From G963422275 sp963422275 (lineage in GTDB: Bacteria > Pseudomonadota > Alphaproteobacteria > Rhodobacterales > Rhodobacteraceae), in assembly GCA_963422275.1 (NCBI GenBank), contig OY729418.1:4092001-4156000 (forward strand): DNA of 64,000 nucleotides, given 5' to 3'. This document shows, piece by piece, positions 25,980-34,841 of this stretch. Position 1 is the first letter of the stretch. Every line of letters starts with the position of its first letter. A model generated the notes under the pieces. It saw nothing but the letters and a program-made list of their open reading frames with translations. It made no database searches and was not told the origin of the DNA. Made by a program: the position numbers and the translations under genes.

Positions 25980-26396
25980 CTATGGCAAGATTTCGATGGA
26001 AGAGAAAAAAAACGAAATCTCTTCGGCGGCGGTGTCGGATCCGTCCGACCCGTGGACTGAATTCTCGGTCAGAGACAACGCGAATTCCTTCCGAATTGTA
26101 CCGGGCTCTGCATCAGCTGGGTTCGTGGCCCCCATAACTTCGCGATTCACGTTTATTGCATTCTCCCCTTCAAGCACCTGTACGACTACAGGTCCAGAAG
26201 TCATGAAATCACATAACTCGCCAAAAAATGGACGTTCTTGGTGGACCGCATAGAACTGCTCCGCGCGCTGGCGCGACAGCAACAGTCTTTTTTGCGCAAC
26301 AATTCGCAGGCCCGCGTCTTCAAGCTTGCCGTTGACTTTGCCCGTTATGTTGCGCCTCGTGGCATCGGGCTTGATGATTGAGAGAGTCCGTTCCAT
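25980..26396 (-). CDS. ndk: Nucleoside diphosphate kinase
   Basis: Transfers phosphate from ATP to nucleoside diphosphates to balance NTP pools. 138 residues from the ATG at 26396 (MERTLSIIKPDATRRNITG); the frame runs up to 26495 without family-like sequence. The active site is in LTENSVHGSDGSDTAAEEISFFF, with the phospho-histidine in NSVHGSDS-type context. Also VVVQVLEGENAINVNREVMGATNPADAEPGTIR. The IS5 element ends about 80 bp beyond its stop. Complete. Confidence 0.96.
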   Translation of the reverse strand: MERTLSIIKPDATRRNITGKVNGKLEDAGLRIVAQKRLLLSRQRAEQFYAVHQERPFFGELCDFMTSGPVVVQVLEGENAINVNREVMGATNPADAEPGTIRKEFALSLTENSVHGSDGSDTAAEEISFFFSSIEILP

Positions 26397-26659
26397 CAAT
26401 TCAGTCGCGTCGCCATCTTCTAGTCTGCGGCAGTAGATTATGCTATAGTAACATGCGTCGCCTATCATGCAGCACGGCTCAAGGGAAGTGGGCAATTGTC
26501 GAATTGCTCGTCAATCTGCAAGTTGCCAGCGGACTCGTATCATGGGCGCTCCTGGGCGCCATTTCATGTCTTAGCCATCAGGAGCGCGACCTTCGTCGGC
26601 GCCAGAAAAATTTTCTTCCTGCGTATTGCAGTTTTTAAGCGCCAACCGAATCATTTGCA

Positions 26660-26992
26660 GTGAACGAAGCCTCGCTTAAGAACCTCGCCTATCTGATCCT
26701 GCTCGGTGGCGTGTTGCTTGGCTCGGTACTGATTAGCAACCGACAAAATCTGGGAATTGTTCGGAGAAACGCGCTGCTGCGGGCGTAGATATTCATCGGC
26801 ACCATAGTGGCCTCCGGCCTATGGGACAGCATCAGAACACGACGGACCGGAGTCAAGTCTACAGAGCAAGCGAGAACCAAGTTTCACTTTGGTGTCATCG
26901 AGACGGCCTTGACCAGACCCGCGACTGCGTTCACGAATTCATTCCATTTGACTCGACTCGCAAAAATTGAAGTATCGGAAGACACGATGTGA
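26660..26992 (+). pseudogene. Degraded TIGR02281-type aspartic protease gene
   Basis: From a GTG at 26660 the frame reads NEASLKNLAYLILLGGVLLG, then SNRQNLG..RRNALLRA, a TAG at 26786, and IFIGTIVASGLWDSIRTR. This matches the N-terminal double membrane segment of the clan AA aspartic protease family TIGR02281 common in Rhodobacterales; the TAG stands where such proteins usually have a tryptophan. After about 26880 similarity fades and the catalytic DTG region is not found. It is likely a decaying single-copy gene rather than a mobile element. The stretch 26400-26659 before it and 26993-27146 after it hold nothing else recognised. Confidence 0.55.
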
Positions 26993-27146
26993 TCTTGACG
27001 TATTAACTCCAGGCGTTCGGGCATCAGTTTCGGACGAGCGTTTGGCTAGCAAATGAACGGCTGTTGTACCAACAGAAATTGCATTTTATCTTGCGTGTGG
27101 CAAAGACCGGTGCCCTTAACCTAAGGCACTTATCGGTACTGCCGCC

Positions 27147-27614
27147 TTAGTCATTGGTTACATTGGCAGATTGAACCCACCTATTACCCTTTTCCTTCCA
27201 ATATTGGACCGGTACGGCCGCTTTCTTTAACTGCTTCCATTGCGTGCGCGCAACCAAGATCTCGTTCGGATCATTTCCATTAAAGATCAGTGACACGCGC
27301 TTGAAGCATTCAACCTCATCGACGGCGATAGTCGCACCATCGATGACTATAAGTGCATCTGGCTCGTTCACCGTGGTTGGCTTGGTGGAAAGCAAAATTG
27401 GCTGGTCGGAATCGAAATCATCTCCAAGCGTCCCATGTGGCAGAAAGCCGTCCTTGGGAAAAAGCCAAAGAAACGCGTCGAGCTGCGCCATTCGCTCTTG
27501 ATCGCTGCCACGCACGGTGATGCGCCATCCCTGATCTCGTGACTTGGAGAGCACTCCTGACAGGACTTCTGCAAGAGGCCGCTGACCTAGTTGGTAGAAA
27601 AAAACCTCTGTCAT
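27147..27614 (-). CDS. holC: DNA polymerase III chi subunit
   Basis: Part of the clamp-loader complex; contacts single-strand binding protein. 155 residues. Family features: EVFFYQLGQRPLAEVLSGVLSKSRDQGWRI, LDAFLWLFPKDGFLPHG, QPILLSTKP and DALIVIDGA, plus NDPNEILVARTQWKQLKKA at the end. The start ATG overlaps the pepA stop (ATGA type), giving the common alphaproteobacterial pair pepA-holC on one transcript. Confidence 0.93.
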   Translation of the reverse strand: MTEVFFYQLGQRPLAEVLSGVLSKSRDQGWRITVRGSDQERMAQLDAFLWLFPKDGFLPHGTLGDDFDSDQPILLSTKPTTVNEPDALIVIDGATIAVDEVECFKRVSLIFNGNDPNEILVARTQWKQLKKAAVPVQYWKEKGNRWVQSANVTND

Positions 27615-29086
27615 CTGCTCTCGAAGCGATTTTGCACCAATCTGTCAAGCGTGCGCACGCCCCATCCCGTAGCGCCCTTTGGAGAAAGACCTGAGGCTGT
27701 GTTGCATTTGGCCACCCCCGCGATGTCAATGTGTATCCAAGGACATTTTGGAGACACGAAACGCTGCAAAAACTGCGCAGCGGTAATTGCTCCAGCATCC
27801 CTACCCCCAACATTGCGCATGTCAGCGATATTTGACTTCAGCATTTCGTCAAATGACGCTGCAAGCGGTTGCCGCCAAGCCTTCTCATCCACCTGCCTGG
27901 CAGCTTCCAGAAAATCTGCGCAGAACTCTTCATCATTGGAGAAAACGCCAGCAAATTCGTATCCTAAACTTATGATGATCGCCCCGGTCAGCGTCGCCAG
28001 ATCGATGACGGCAGCCGGCTTGAAACGCTGTTGCGCGTACCAGAGCACGTCGGCAAGCACGAGCCGGCCTTCCGCATCGGTGTTGATCACCTCAATCGTA
28101 TCTCCCTTTAACGATGTTACGACATCGCCAGGTCTTTGAGCCTCGCTTCCAGGCATGTTTTCGACCAGCCCCACGAGGCCAACCACATTTGCCTGCGCAT
28201 TGCGTAGCGCGAGGGTGCGCATCGCACCGACAACCACGCCAGCCCCAGCCATGTCCATTGTCATCAGTTCCATGCCTTTTGCAGGCTTCAGCGAAATTCC
28301 ACCGGTGTCAAAAACAACCCCCTTTCCAACAAGCGCGAGCGGTCTGCCCTTACCGTTGTTCCACTCGATCACTGCCACCTTGGGCGGTCTCGCAGACCCC
28401 TGACCTACAGCGAGCAATGTACGCATCCCAATCCGGCGAAGCTCATCCTCGTCAAGAATCAAAACCCGAAGCCCCTCCTCTTCAAGCTTCTCGATCCTTT
28501 CGGCGAACTCTTCTGTTCCAAGCAGATTCGACGGCTCTTCCACTAGGTCCCTAGTAGTGAATACGCCTGCAACGCAAGCTCCCAACGGCGCGTAAGCGCG
28601 ACTGGCCGCGTCTGGGTCGCTGACCAGGATATCTATTTTGCGCGGGTCGCTAGACTTGCTTTTTTTTGCTGACTTGTGGATGCTGAATTCGTAGTCTCTC
28701 AAAGTGAATCCCTGCGCGAACTCGGCGGGAAACTTTCGATAACCGCAGACAGCGAGGACATCGCAGGACTTCTTCAAGCCGCCAAGAGCAGCTCCCGCCT
28801 TTCTTGTCTCAGACCTGCTAGCGTTTCGCGGAAGTTTCACTAAAATCAGCGATTCTGCTTCTAGTCCGGTGGGGAATGGCATTGCTAGCAGGTCACCCGC
28901 CTTCATGTCCTTGAAGAGTTTGCTTGTTCTAAGACGTCCGATTGCACCACGCGTGTTGTCGTCTATTTGTTTTGCGAGTCCGTCTAGCTTCCCTCGCGGC
29001 TCGATCAATATGGCAACCATCCCGCAGAATTCCGCAACGCTTCGACTATCCTCTTTGACAAAATTGACTGTTGCCGGCTTGGTCAT
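27611..29086 (-). CDS. pepA: Leucyl aminopeptidase (M17 family)
   Basis: Two-metal cytosolic aminopeptidase removing N-terminal residues from peptides. 491 residues, normal length. Metal and catalytic motifs: LVGKGVVFDTGGISLKPAKGM with lysine and aspartate ligands, MDMAGAGVVVGAM, and the M17 signature NTDAEGRLVLADVLWYA. The N-terminal macro-like domain is present (VNFVKEDSRSVAEFCGMVAILIEP). C-terminal WIHIDIAGVA..GATGWGVRTL is typical. Divergent from lptF across about 125 bp, the standard alphaproteobacterial arrangement. Confidence 0.95.
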   Translation of the reverse strand: MTKPATVNFVKEDSRSVAEFCGMVAILIEPRGKLDGLAKQIDDNTRGAIGRLRTSKLFKDMKAGDLLAMPFPTGLEAESLILVKLPRNASRSETRKAGAALGGLKKSCDVLAVCGYRKFPAEFAQGFTLRDYEFSIHKSAKKSKSSDPRKIDILVSDPDAASRAYAPLGACVAGVFTTRDLVEEPSNLLGTEEFAERIEKLEEEGLRVLILDEDELRRIGMRTLLAVGQGSARPPKVAVIEWNNGKGRPLALVGKGVVFDTGGISLKPAKGMELMTMDMAGAGVVVGAMRTLALRNAQANVVGLVGLVENMPGSEAQRPGDVVTSLKGDTIEVINTDAEGRLVLADVLWYAQQRFKPAAVIDLATLTGAIIISLGYEFAGVFSNDEEFCADFLEAARQVDEKAWRQPLAASFDEMLKSNIADMRNVGGRDAGAITAAQFLQRFVSPKCPWIHIDIAGVAKCNTASGLSPKGATGWGVRTLDRLVQNRFESR

Positions 29087-29212
29087 GTCTGCGCCCTCCG
29101 CTCAACGAATTAATCCAAAAATCCAAATTGGGCCAATCAAGATATCAGTTTGATTGGGTTCGAAAATTTGGTAGCGGAGAAAAAAACAGAATGCAATTTC
29201 GGCGGCGTTTTA

Positions 29213-30307
29213 GTGGAACGTTTTGACTTTTATGTGTTCCGGCGGCTCCTCGTCCAGCTGGCGATGATCGCTATTGTGCTTTTTGCGGTCTACTGGATCA
29301 ATCGTTCTATCAGGATATTCAATACGCTGATGACCGACGGTCAAACCGTCGTGACCTTTCTCGAGTACAGCTTTTACCTGATACCCCAAGCTCTCAATGC
29401 CATTCTCCCAGCCGCCGCGTTCTGGGCCGCCACATACTCGACCTACGTGATGTACTCCGACAAGGAGATGGAGGTGTTCCAAGGCAGTGGAATGGGGCCG
29501 TTTCGCCTTGTGCGGCCGTATGCCGTCTTCGGCTTGCTTGCGTTTGCCGTTGCTTCTGTTCTCCTGCATTTCATTGTGCCGGCAGGACATCGCGGCAACC
29601 AGCAGGTGTCCGAGAAGGTAAGGAACGATTTCGCATCGCGGAGAATTCAAGCTGGAAGATTCCTTTTTCCGGCTGATGGCATCATGATTTTCGTGAGAGG
29701 AATCTTGCCGGACGGGCAATTCGATAGGATCTTCATCTACGATTCACGAGATCCCACCAGTGAAACCACCTATTTTGCGGAAAGCGCATCACTCTATCGC
29801 AACGATGGTACAACATCACTAATCATGAGAAACGGGCAAATCCAAGAGCTAAAGCTAAAGGAAAAATCTCTCGTTGGCTTTAATTTTGCTGAGCTCAAAA
29901 TCGACTTGCCCGCGCCTTCCATAATTCCCAACCAACAGAACCTGGACATCAAGAGCCTCTCCACTTGGGATTTGCTTGGCAGAGAATTGTCTAGGGATTC
30001 CGCACAAGAAGCGCTGGAGCGCTTCTCGAGGTCCCTTTACTCCTTGTTATTCCCGTTGCTCGGCGTCTCCACGTTGATTTTGGGCTTCACGCGAATTCGC
30101 CTCGATATAGCCGCCCTTTTCGCAACCGGGATCGTACTCGGCCTTTTCCTAATGGGCAATTACGCTGAATCGCTGACACTGGCGGACATCCGATTTTGGC
30201 CAGGCATGGTGCTGCCATCCGCTGTTTGCGCATTACTTCTGCTCTCTTTTCTCGGTTTGGCACAAAGACATGGACGCAAGCCAAATGCACTAATGGCCGC
30301 CGATTAA
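29213..30307 (+). CDS. lptF: LPS export permease LptF
   Basis: Inner-membrane permease of the LptB2FG transporter that extracts lipopolysaccharide from the inner membrane. With the GTG at 29213 it is 364 residues and starts VERFDFYVFRRLLVQL, matching homologues; the frame is open from 29150. Six membrane segments: three at the N-terminus (to about residue 110) and three at the C-terminus (from about 290), separated by a periplasmic jellyroll domain (FADGIMIFVRGILPDG..). Followed 14 bp later by lptG. Confidence 0.93.
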   Translation: MERFDFYVFRRLLVQLAMIAIVLFAVYWINRSIRIFNTLMTDGQTVVTFLEYSFYLIPQALNAILPAAAFWAATYSTYVMYSDKEMEVFQGSGMGPFRLVRPYAVFGLLAFAVASVLLHFIVPAGHRGNQQVSEKVRNDFASRRIQAGRFLFPADGIMIFVRGILPDGQFDRIFIYDSRDPTSETTYFAESASLYRNDGTTSLIMRNGQIQELKLKEKSLVGFNFAELKIDLPAPSIIPNQQNLDIKSLSTWDLLGRELSRDSAQEALERFSRSLYSLLFPLLGVSTLILGFTRIRLDIAALFATGIVLGLFLMGNYAESLTLADIRFWPGMVLPSAVCALLLLSFLGLAQRHGRKPNALMAAD

Positions 30308-30321
30308 TCGAGGGGGTCAGT

Positions 30322-31419
30322 ATGATTCTGGACTTATATATATTGGCAAGATTCTTGCGCGCACTGCTAATCGTTTCGGTGGCCCTGTTTCTGGTTTTCT
30401 TCCTCGTCGAGGTCGAGGCACACGCTAGCCGATTCCAAGTGTCTGGAGCATCCGCTCTTGAGTCGATTTGGCTGGCTACGCTTAAATCCACAAATTCCCT
30501 TTACGATGCCCTTCCGGTCGTGTTTTCGCTCGCGGCTCTGCTTTGGTCCGTTCAAATGGCCTTATCAAGCGAGCTTGTCGCAGTGCGTGCTGCAGGACGG
30601 TCGGGAGTTGTCGTGTTGATGGTACCTGCCGTTTTCGCGTTTGCCTTCGGCATCCTGGGCATTTTCGTGCTGAACCCCATCGTCGTTGCTGCATCTGTGC
30701 AGTACCGGCAACAGGTGGAGCAATATGAGGTATCGAAAACCCAAGTCCGTGTCACGGAGGACAAGTTGATTTGGTTGCGCCATCCTGCAGCGGGCGGACA
30801 GATAGTCATGCGCTCCCGTCACCTCGCAGACAGCGAAAGCTTCGAGAGCGCGAGCATTTTCGTGTTTGGAGCCGACGGTAATCCACGCGAGCGGTACCTT
30901 GCCGAAAGCGCTGTCTTGGAAAATCAAATGTGGACCCTGAAGAATGCAAGAAAATGGACTGTTGACCCAAGCCTTCCTTTTCAGGAAAATACAGCAGAGA
31001 AATTGAACACCTTCAAGATCAGCACAGACCTTACGCCGAAGAAATTCCGCGCAAATTTTCTTTCACCACACCAAATGCCGCTGTACAGCTTGCTCGATGC
31101 TATCGAATGGATGGAGTCATCTGGCCTAGAGCCCAACGAATACAGGGTTTACTTTCACATGGAAATCGCCAAGTTGTTGCTGCTCCCTGCAATGGTCCTC
31201 ATAGGTGCGGGCTTTACATTGCGACCGTCGCGGGCTAAGTCTGTTTCCAGGATGGTGGCCCTATCTATTTTCTCTGGACTTGCGGTATTCTTTGTACGCA
31301 ACTTTTCGAGGGTCTTCGGGGAAAACGGCGAAATTGGCTATTTGGCCGCAGCTTGGTTTCCAGCCGTTGCGGCATTGTCGCTTTCGCTCGGCTTTTTGCT
31401 ATATCTAGAGGATGGGTAG
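30322..31419 (+). CDS. lptG: LPS export permease LptG
   Basis: Partner of LptF in the LPS transporter. 365 residues from the ATG at 30322 (MILDLYILARFLRALL), preceded by AGGGGG. Same architecture as LptF: N-terminal membrane helices up to about residue 115, a periplasmic domain, and C-terminal helices (LLLLPAMVLIGAGFTLRPSR, VALSIFSGLAVFFVRNFSRVFGENGEI, AAWFPAVAALSLSLGFLLYLEDG). The stop TAG overlaps the lptD GTG by one base, so translation is probably coupled. Confidence 0.93.
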   Translation: MILDLYILARFLRALLIVSVALFLVFFLVEVEAHASRFQVSGASALESIWLATLKSTNSLYDALPVVFSLAALLWSVQMALSSELVAVRAAGRSGVVVLMVPAVFAFAFGILGIFVLNPIVVAASVQYRQQVEQYEVSKTQVRVTEDKLIWLRHPAAGGQIVMRSRHLADSESFESASIFVFGADGNPRERYLAESAVLENQMWTLKNARKWTVDPSLPFQENTAEKLNTFKISTDLTPKKFRANFLSPHQMPLYSLLDAIEWMESSGLEPNEYRVYFHMEIAKLLLLPAMVLIGAGFTLRPSRAKSVSRMVALSIFSGLAVFFVRNFSRVFGENGEIGYLAAAWFPAVAALSLSLGFLLYLEDG

Positions 31420-33533
31420 TGCGTGTTGCGTGGCCACTGATATCCGCGGTTAGTTTGTTGATGCCAATCGAGGCAATAGCCGCATCAGCTTCGATCAGAA
31501 CGGCGGCGATTGTTGCAGACAACATTTATTTTGCCGTTGACAGTACGGAATTTATCGCCGACGGAAACGTTGAAATTCTTTGGGCAGACGAAACGCTACG
31601 GGCGACTCGGTTGGAGTTTCGTAACGAAATACTGCAGATCGAGGGCCCAATTACACTGGCTACTACAGGAGGCCAAGCCTTGATGCTCGCGGATGAAGGC
31701 GAGATTTCGGCTGACCTTCAACAAGGAATCCTTAAATCCATCCAAATTCTCCTCGCACAAGAGATCCAGCTTACCGCTAACACGGCCGAACGGAAGAACG
31801 GAAGATACTACCGCTTGAAAAATGCAGTCGTAACTCTCTGCAAAGTCTGCAATCCGGGCGAAACGCCACTTTGGCACTACCGGGCAAGATATGTCGTCCA
31901 TGATACAGAATCGCGCCAGCTTTACCTCTACAATGCAAGGCTGGTGATCGGGCGTTTCGCCCTACCGGCGATTCCCCTGATTCGATTTCCCGACCCTACG
32001 ACCCGGCGCATGACTGGTTTTCTTTTCCCCACGATAAGATTTTCGCGGGGCGATGGTCTGGAAATCGCGACGCCGTATTTTCTCACGCTGGGAGACCACG
32101 CCGACCTAACATTTATGCCCCGGATTTCGACAAACAACCGAAAACTGCTGGACTTCGAGTATCGGCGGAGATTCATCAAAGGGCACGCGAATTTTCAAGG
32201 TGCGCTGGCTTACAGTGGTGCAGCGGCCGAAAAATGGCAGCGCCGAGTCGGTGTTGACGGCGCGTGGGACCTTGGCAGCGGCTACAAATTTTCGTTCGAC
32301 GGCGAAAAGGTATCCGACCGGAAGTTTTACGACGCGACAGGGGTAGATGTGCCTTCGATCCTGATAAGCCGTGTGAGGGTTACACGCCGGCAAGAGGACA
32401 GCTTTTTTGACGCGACCGGAAAGTATTTCAAGCGGTTCGGAAGAAGTCCCCCCCCTGAACCGAACGTTGTTGTCTCTTTGGATTGGCGCCGGAAGCTTCA
32501 CATTCCGAGCATTGGAGGCTCTACGGGATTCAGTCTTGGGTTCGCATCTTACAATCGCCCCGCCGACGGGCGCGATGTCGCTCGTGGCAACTTGGCACTG
32601 GACTGGACCCGAACATGGGGAATGGGTGGCGGAATGTTGGTTACGGCAACTGGACTCGCCGCTGCGCGTTCATACACCGTCAGGAACGACGCTGATTACG
32701 GCAGCCCGATTTCGACAACGACCCAGACGGCGGCACTGGAATTTCGCTTGCCTCTGAAGAGAACGGTCGGTGAGAAAACGGAGGTTCTGGATCCCTTTGC
32801 GCAGTTTGTTTGGTCTCCAAGCAGTTTGGATGAAGTGCCAGACGAGGATGGCCGCACCGTGGAATTCGACCATACCAACCTCGCTTCCCTAGACCGCTTC
32901 GGTGGCATTGACAGAAGCGAGCGAGGTGCGCGGCTTAACCTCGGTGTCAAGCACACAAGAATTATACCTGGCACAATGGAGTGGGACCTGGTGTTCGGCC
33001 GCGTATTCCGAAACAAGGACTATTACAGGTCTCTCTCGGAGGGTTCGCTGGCACCCACCGTGCTCACCGGAAGGCGCTCAGACTATGTCGGCGGGCTGGA
33101 CCTGAAATTCGCCTCGGGGCTAGGCGTTAATCTTTCGGTCTTGTTCGATGACAACATCAGCCTGTCGAAAATTGAATCCTTGGTAAGCAAAACGAATGCT
33201 AAGCATAAATGGTCAATCGGATACAGTCAGCTTGAGAAAGGCGTGGTGCCAGGCATGACGGGTCCTCGTGCAGCTTGGCTGGGGAACTCCCGGTTCGATT
33301 TGGGCAAAAACTGGTACTTCAACACGACCGTAAAGTATGATCGACACAAATCGAAGCGAAGCGCGGATGTCGATCTCATCTATCGCCAGCAATGCATGCA
33401 ATTCAAGATCTCAATTCTGCATGAACGGAATGGGGCGAACGCTCCGACAAAAACCAAGTACGATTTCTCTGTTGCACCCAAAAGGCTTGGAAGAAGTGGC
33501 CAAGGCCAGTCGGTGGGCAAGGTTTGCTCATAA
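31419..33533 (+). CDS. lptD: LPS-assembly outer membrane protein LptD
   Basis: Outer-membrane barrel that inserts lipopolysaccharide into the outer leaflet. 704 residues from a GTG at 31419 with signal peptide VRVAWPLISAVSLLMPIEAIAA. The N-terminal periplasmic OstA-like domain (NIYFAVDSTEFIADGNVEILW..) carries a CKVC motif in TLCKVCNPGETPLWHYRA that is usual for alphaproteobacterial LptD. The barrel follows, with RFPDPTTRRMTGFLFPT and LDFEYRRRFIKGHANFQG. The C-terminal part keeps a cysteine (YRQQCMQF). The last base of its stop codon is the first base of the 68-bp tandem repeat. Confidence 0.93.
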   Translation: MRVAWPLISAVSLLMPIEAIAASASIRTAAIVADNIYFAVDSTEFIADGNVEILWADETLRATRLEFRNEILQIEGPITLATTGGQALMLADEGEISADLQQGILKSIQILLAQEIQLTANTAERKNGRYYRLKNAVVTLCKVCNPGETPLWHYRARYVVHDTESRQLYLYNARLVIGRFALPAIPLIRFPDPTTRRMTGFLFPTIRFSRGDGLEIATPYFLTLGDHADLTFMPRISTNNRKLLDFEYRRRFIKGHANFQGALAYSGAAAEKWQRRVGVDGAWDLGSGYKFSFDGEKVSDRKFYDATGVDVPSILISRVRVTRRQEDSFFDATGKYFKRFGRSPPPEPNVVVSLDWRRKLHIPSIGGSTGFSLGFASYNRPADGRDVARGNLALDWTRTWGMGGGMLVTATGLAAARSYTVRNDADYGSPISTTTQTAALEFRLPLKRTVGEKTEVLDPFAQFVWSPSSLDEVPDEDGRTVEFDHTNLASLDRFGGIDRSERGARLNLGVKHTRIIPGTMEWDLVFGRVFRNKDYYRSLSEGSLAPTVLTGRRSDYVGGLDLKFASGLGVNLSVLFDDNISLSKIESLVSKTNAKHKWSIGYSQLEKGVVPGMTGPRAAWLGNSRFDLGKNWYFNTTVKYDRHKSKRSADVDLIYRQQCMQFKISILHERNGANAPTKTKYDFSVAPKRLGRSGQGQSVGKVCS

Positions 33534-33668
33534 TGAGCGGGGAGATCAGTTGAAACCGTCAAAAACCTGTTTCGCTGCTGTCATCAGCGTACTTAATTTG
33601 ATGAACGGGGAGATCAGTTGAAACCGTCAAAAACCTGTTTCGCTGCTGCCATCAGCGTACTTAATTTG
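33533..33668 (+). repeat. 68-bp tandem duplication spanning the surA start region
   Basis: 33533-33600 and 33601-33668 are direct tandem copies differing at only two positions (33537/33605 and 33581/33649). Each contains GGGGAGATCAG, a TTG codon and the first 17 codons of surA. The 68-bp period is not a multiple of three, so the upstream copy cannot be read into surA. Confidence 0.95.
33550..33621 (+). CDS. 23-codon ORF from the duplicated surA start, coupled to surA
   Basis: Begins at the upstream copy's TTG (33550), with the same GGGGAG ribosome site as surA, and reads MKPSKTCFAAVISVLNL then MNGEIS before TGA at 33619-33621. Its stop overlaps the surA start TTG (33618-33620) as TTGA. The peptide is a truncated signal-peptide-like sequence with no expected function of its own. 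Ribosomes that terminate here could restart at surA, so it may tune surA expression. Whether it is translated is inference. Confidence 0.5.
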   Translation: MKPSKTCFAAVISVLNLMNGEIS

Positions 33669-34841
33669 CTGATTCCAGTCGGCATCTTGGCACAACCCAG
33701 CAATTTTGCGGCGGCAATTTCCATCAACGGCCAGATCGTTAGCAATTTTGAAATTGATCAACGATCCCGCATGTTGAGGGCGTTGGGCATTCGGGGCGAC
33801 CGCGAGAAACAGGCTCGTGAAGCACTAATAGATGAACACCTGTTCCTGCAGGAAGCTGAAAGGAACAATATCAAGGTAACCAAAGAGGAAGTGGATTCTG
33901 GTATATCCGAATATGCTGCAAGGGCGAACCTGAACACTGACGAACTGTTGACCGAGCTAGCGGCATACGGGGTGGCCAAGGCCTCGTTCGAGGAATTTGT
34001 TCGTGCTGGCTACGCTTGGCGCAAGGTCGTGGCAGATCGGTTTCTCGACCAAGCGACATCCTTGGCCATAGACGAGATAGACCAGCGCCTTCCCCTACGA
34101 CCGCTGTCAACGACGGTTAGTGTGCAACTTTCGGAATTAATTATACCGCTTGACAAATCAAGCCGCACCCAAGCGAGGGAGGTCGCGAACGCAGTATATA
34201 AGAGAGTGCGCAATCTGGATCAATTCGAAGAAGCAGTTAGAAGGTATTCAGTCGCCGAGAGCCGTCAACAGAATGGGGATATTGGATGGATATCAATCAA
34301 CAGCCTTCCCGACTCGATTCAGCGGAAGGTCGCGGCCACCCCCGTGGGAACGGTCGTTCCTCCGGAGGAACTGCAGAATAGAATCCATATTCTGTTCAAG
34401 CGGAATGTTCGAAATGATGCGGTTGCGGGCACTGCGCATTCGACGCAATTCTCGACACTGCGAGTTTCCGGAGAAAGTAGAGACGCTGCGAGGGAGGCGG
34501 TAATTGGAATTATGGACAGAGTGAACACTTGCGATGATCTTCATTGGGAGGCCGCAAATTCGCCGACGGCGACACTTACCGAGCACAATGTCGCCGCTGG
34601 TGGCGATCTGGGTATTTACGCTGAAGACCTAGACAATCTCGACGACGGTGAAATGACCGTTGTTTTCGCGAAGAATTCAAGTGACATTTACGTCGAACTG
34701 CTTGTCCTCTGTGGACGGCCACTCGTGTTGGATACTCAAGAACGCAAAGCAATCCTAAATGAGTTGCACATGGAAAAGCTTGAAGACTACGCGCGAAACC
34801 TCCTGTCTAGACTTCGGGAAACTGCACATATCCGCTATTGA
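33618..34841 (+). CDS. surA: Periplasmic chaperone/peptidyl-prolyl isomerase SurA
   Basis: Helps fold outer-membrane barrels, including LptD. 407 residues starting at TTG 33618 with GGGGAG upstream. The signal peptide is MKPSKTCFAAAISVLNLLIPVGILA. The SurA N-terminal domain follows (ISINGQIVSNFEIDQRSRMLRAL, EALIDEHLFLQEAERNNIKVT). One parvulin-type PPIase domain is visible (VQLSELIIPL.., FEEAVRRYSVAESRQQNGDIGWISINSLP); a second is not clearly recognised. The start region is tandemly duplicated. The stop overlaps the pdxA start. Confidence 0.9.
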   Translation: MKPSKTCFAAAISVLNLLIPVGILAQPSNFAAAISINGQIVSNFEIDQRSRMLRALGIRGDREKQAREALIDEHLFLQEAERNNIKVTKEEVDSGISEYAARANLNTDELLTELAAYGVAKASFEEFVRAGYAWRKVVADRFLDQATSLAIDEIDQRLPLRPLSTTVSVQLSELIIPLDKSSRTQAREVANAVYKRVRNLDQFEEAVRRYSVAESRQQNGDIGWISINSLPDSIQRKVAATPVGTVVPPEELQNRIHILFKRNVRNDAVAGTAHSTQFSTLRVSGESRDAAREAVIGIMDRVNTCDDLHWEAANSPTATLTEHNVAAGGDLGIYAEDLDNLDDGEMTVVFAKNSSDIYVELLVLCGRPLVLDTQERKAILNELHMEKLEDYARNLLSRLRETAHIRY

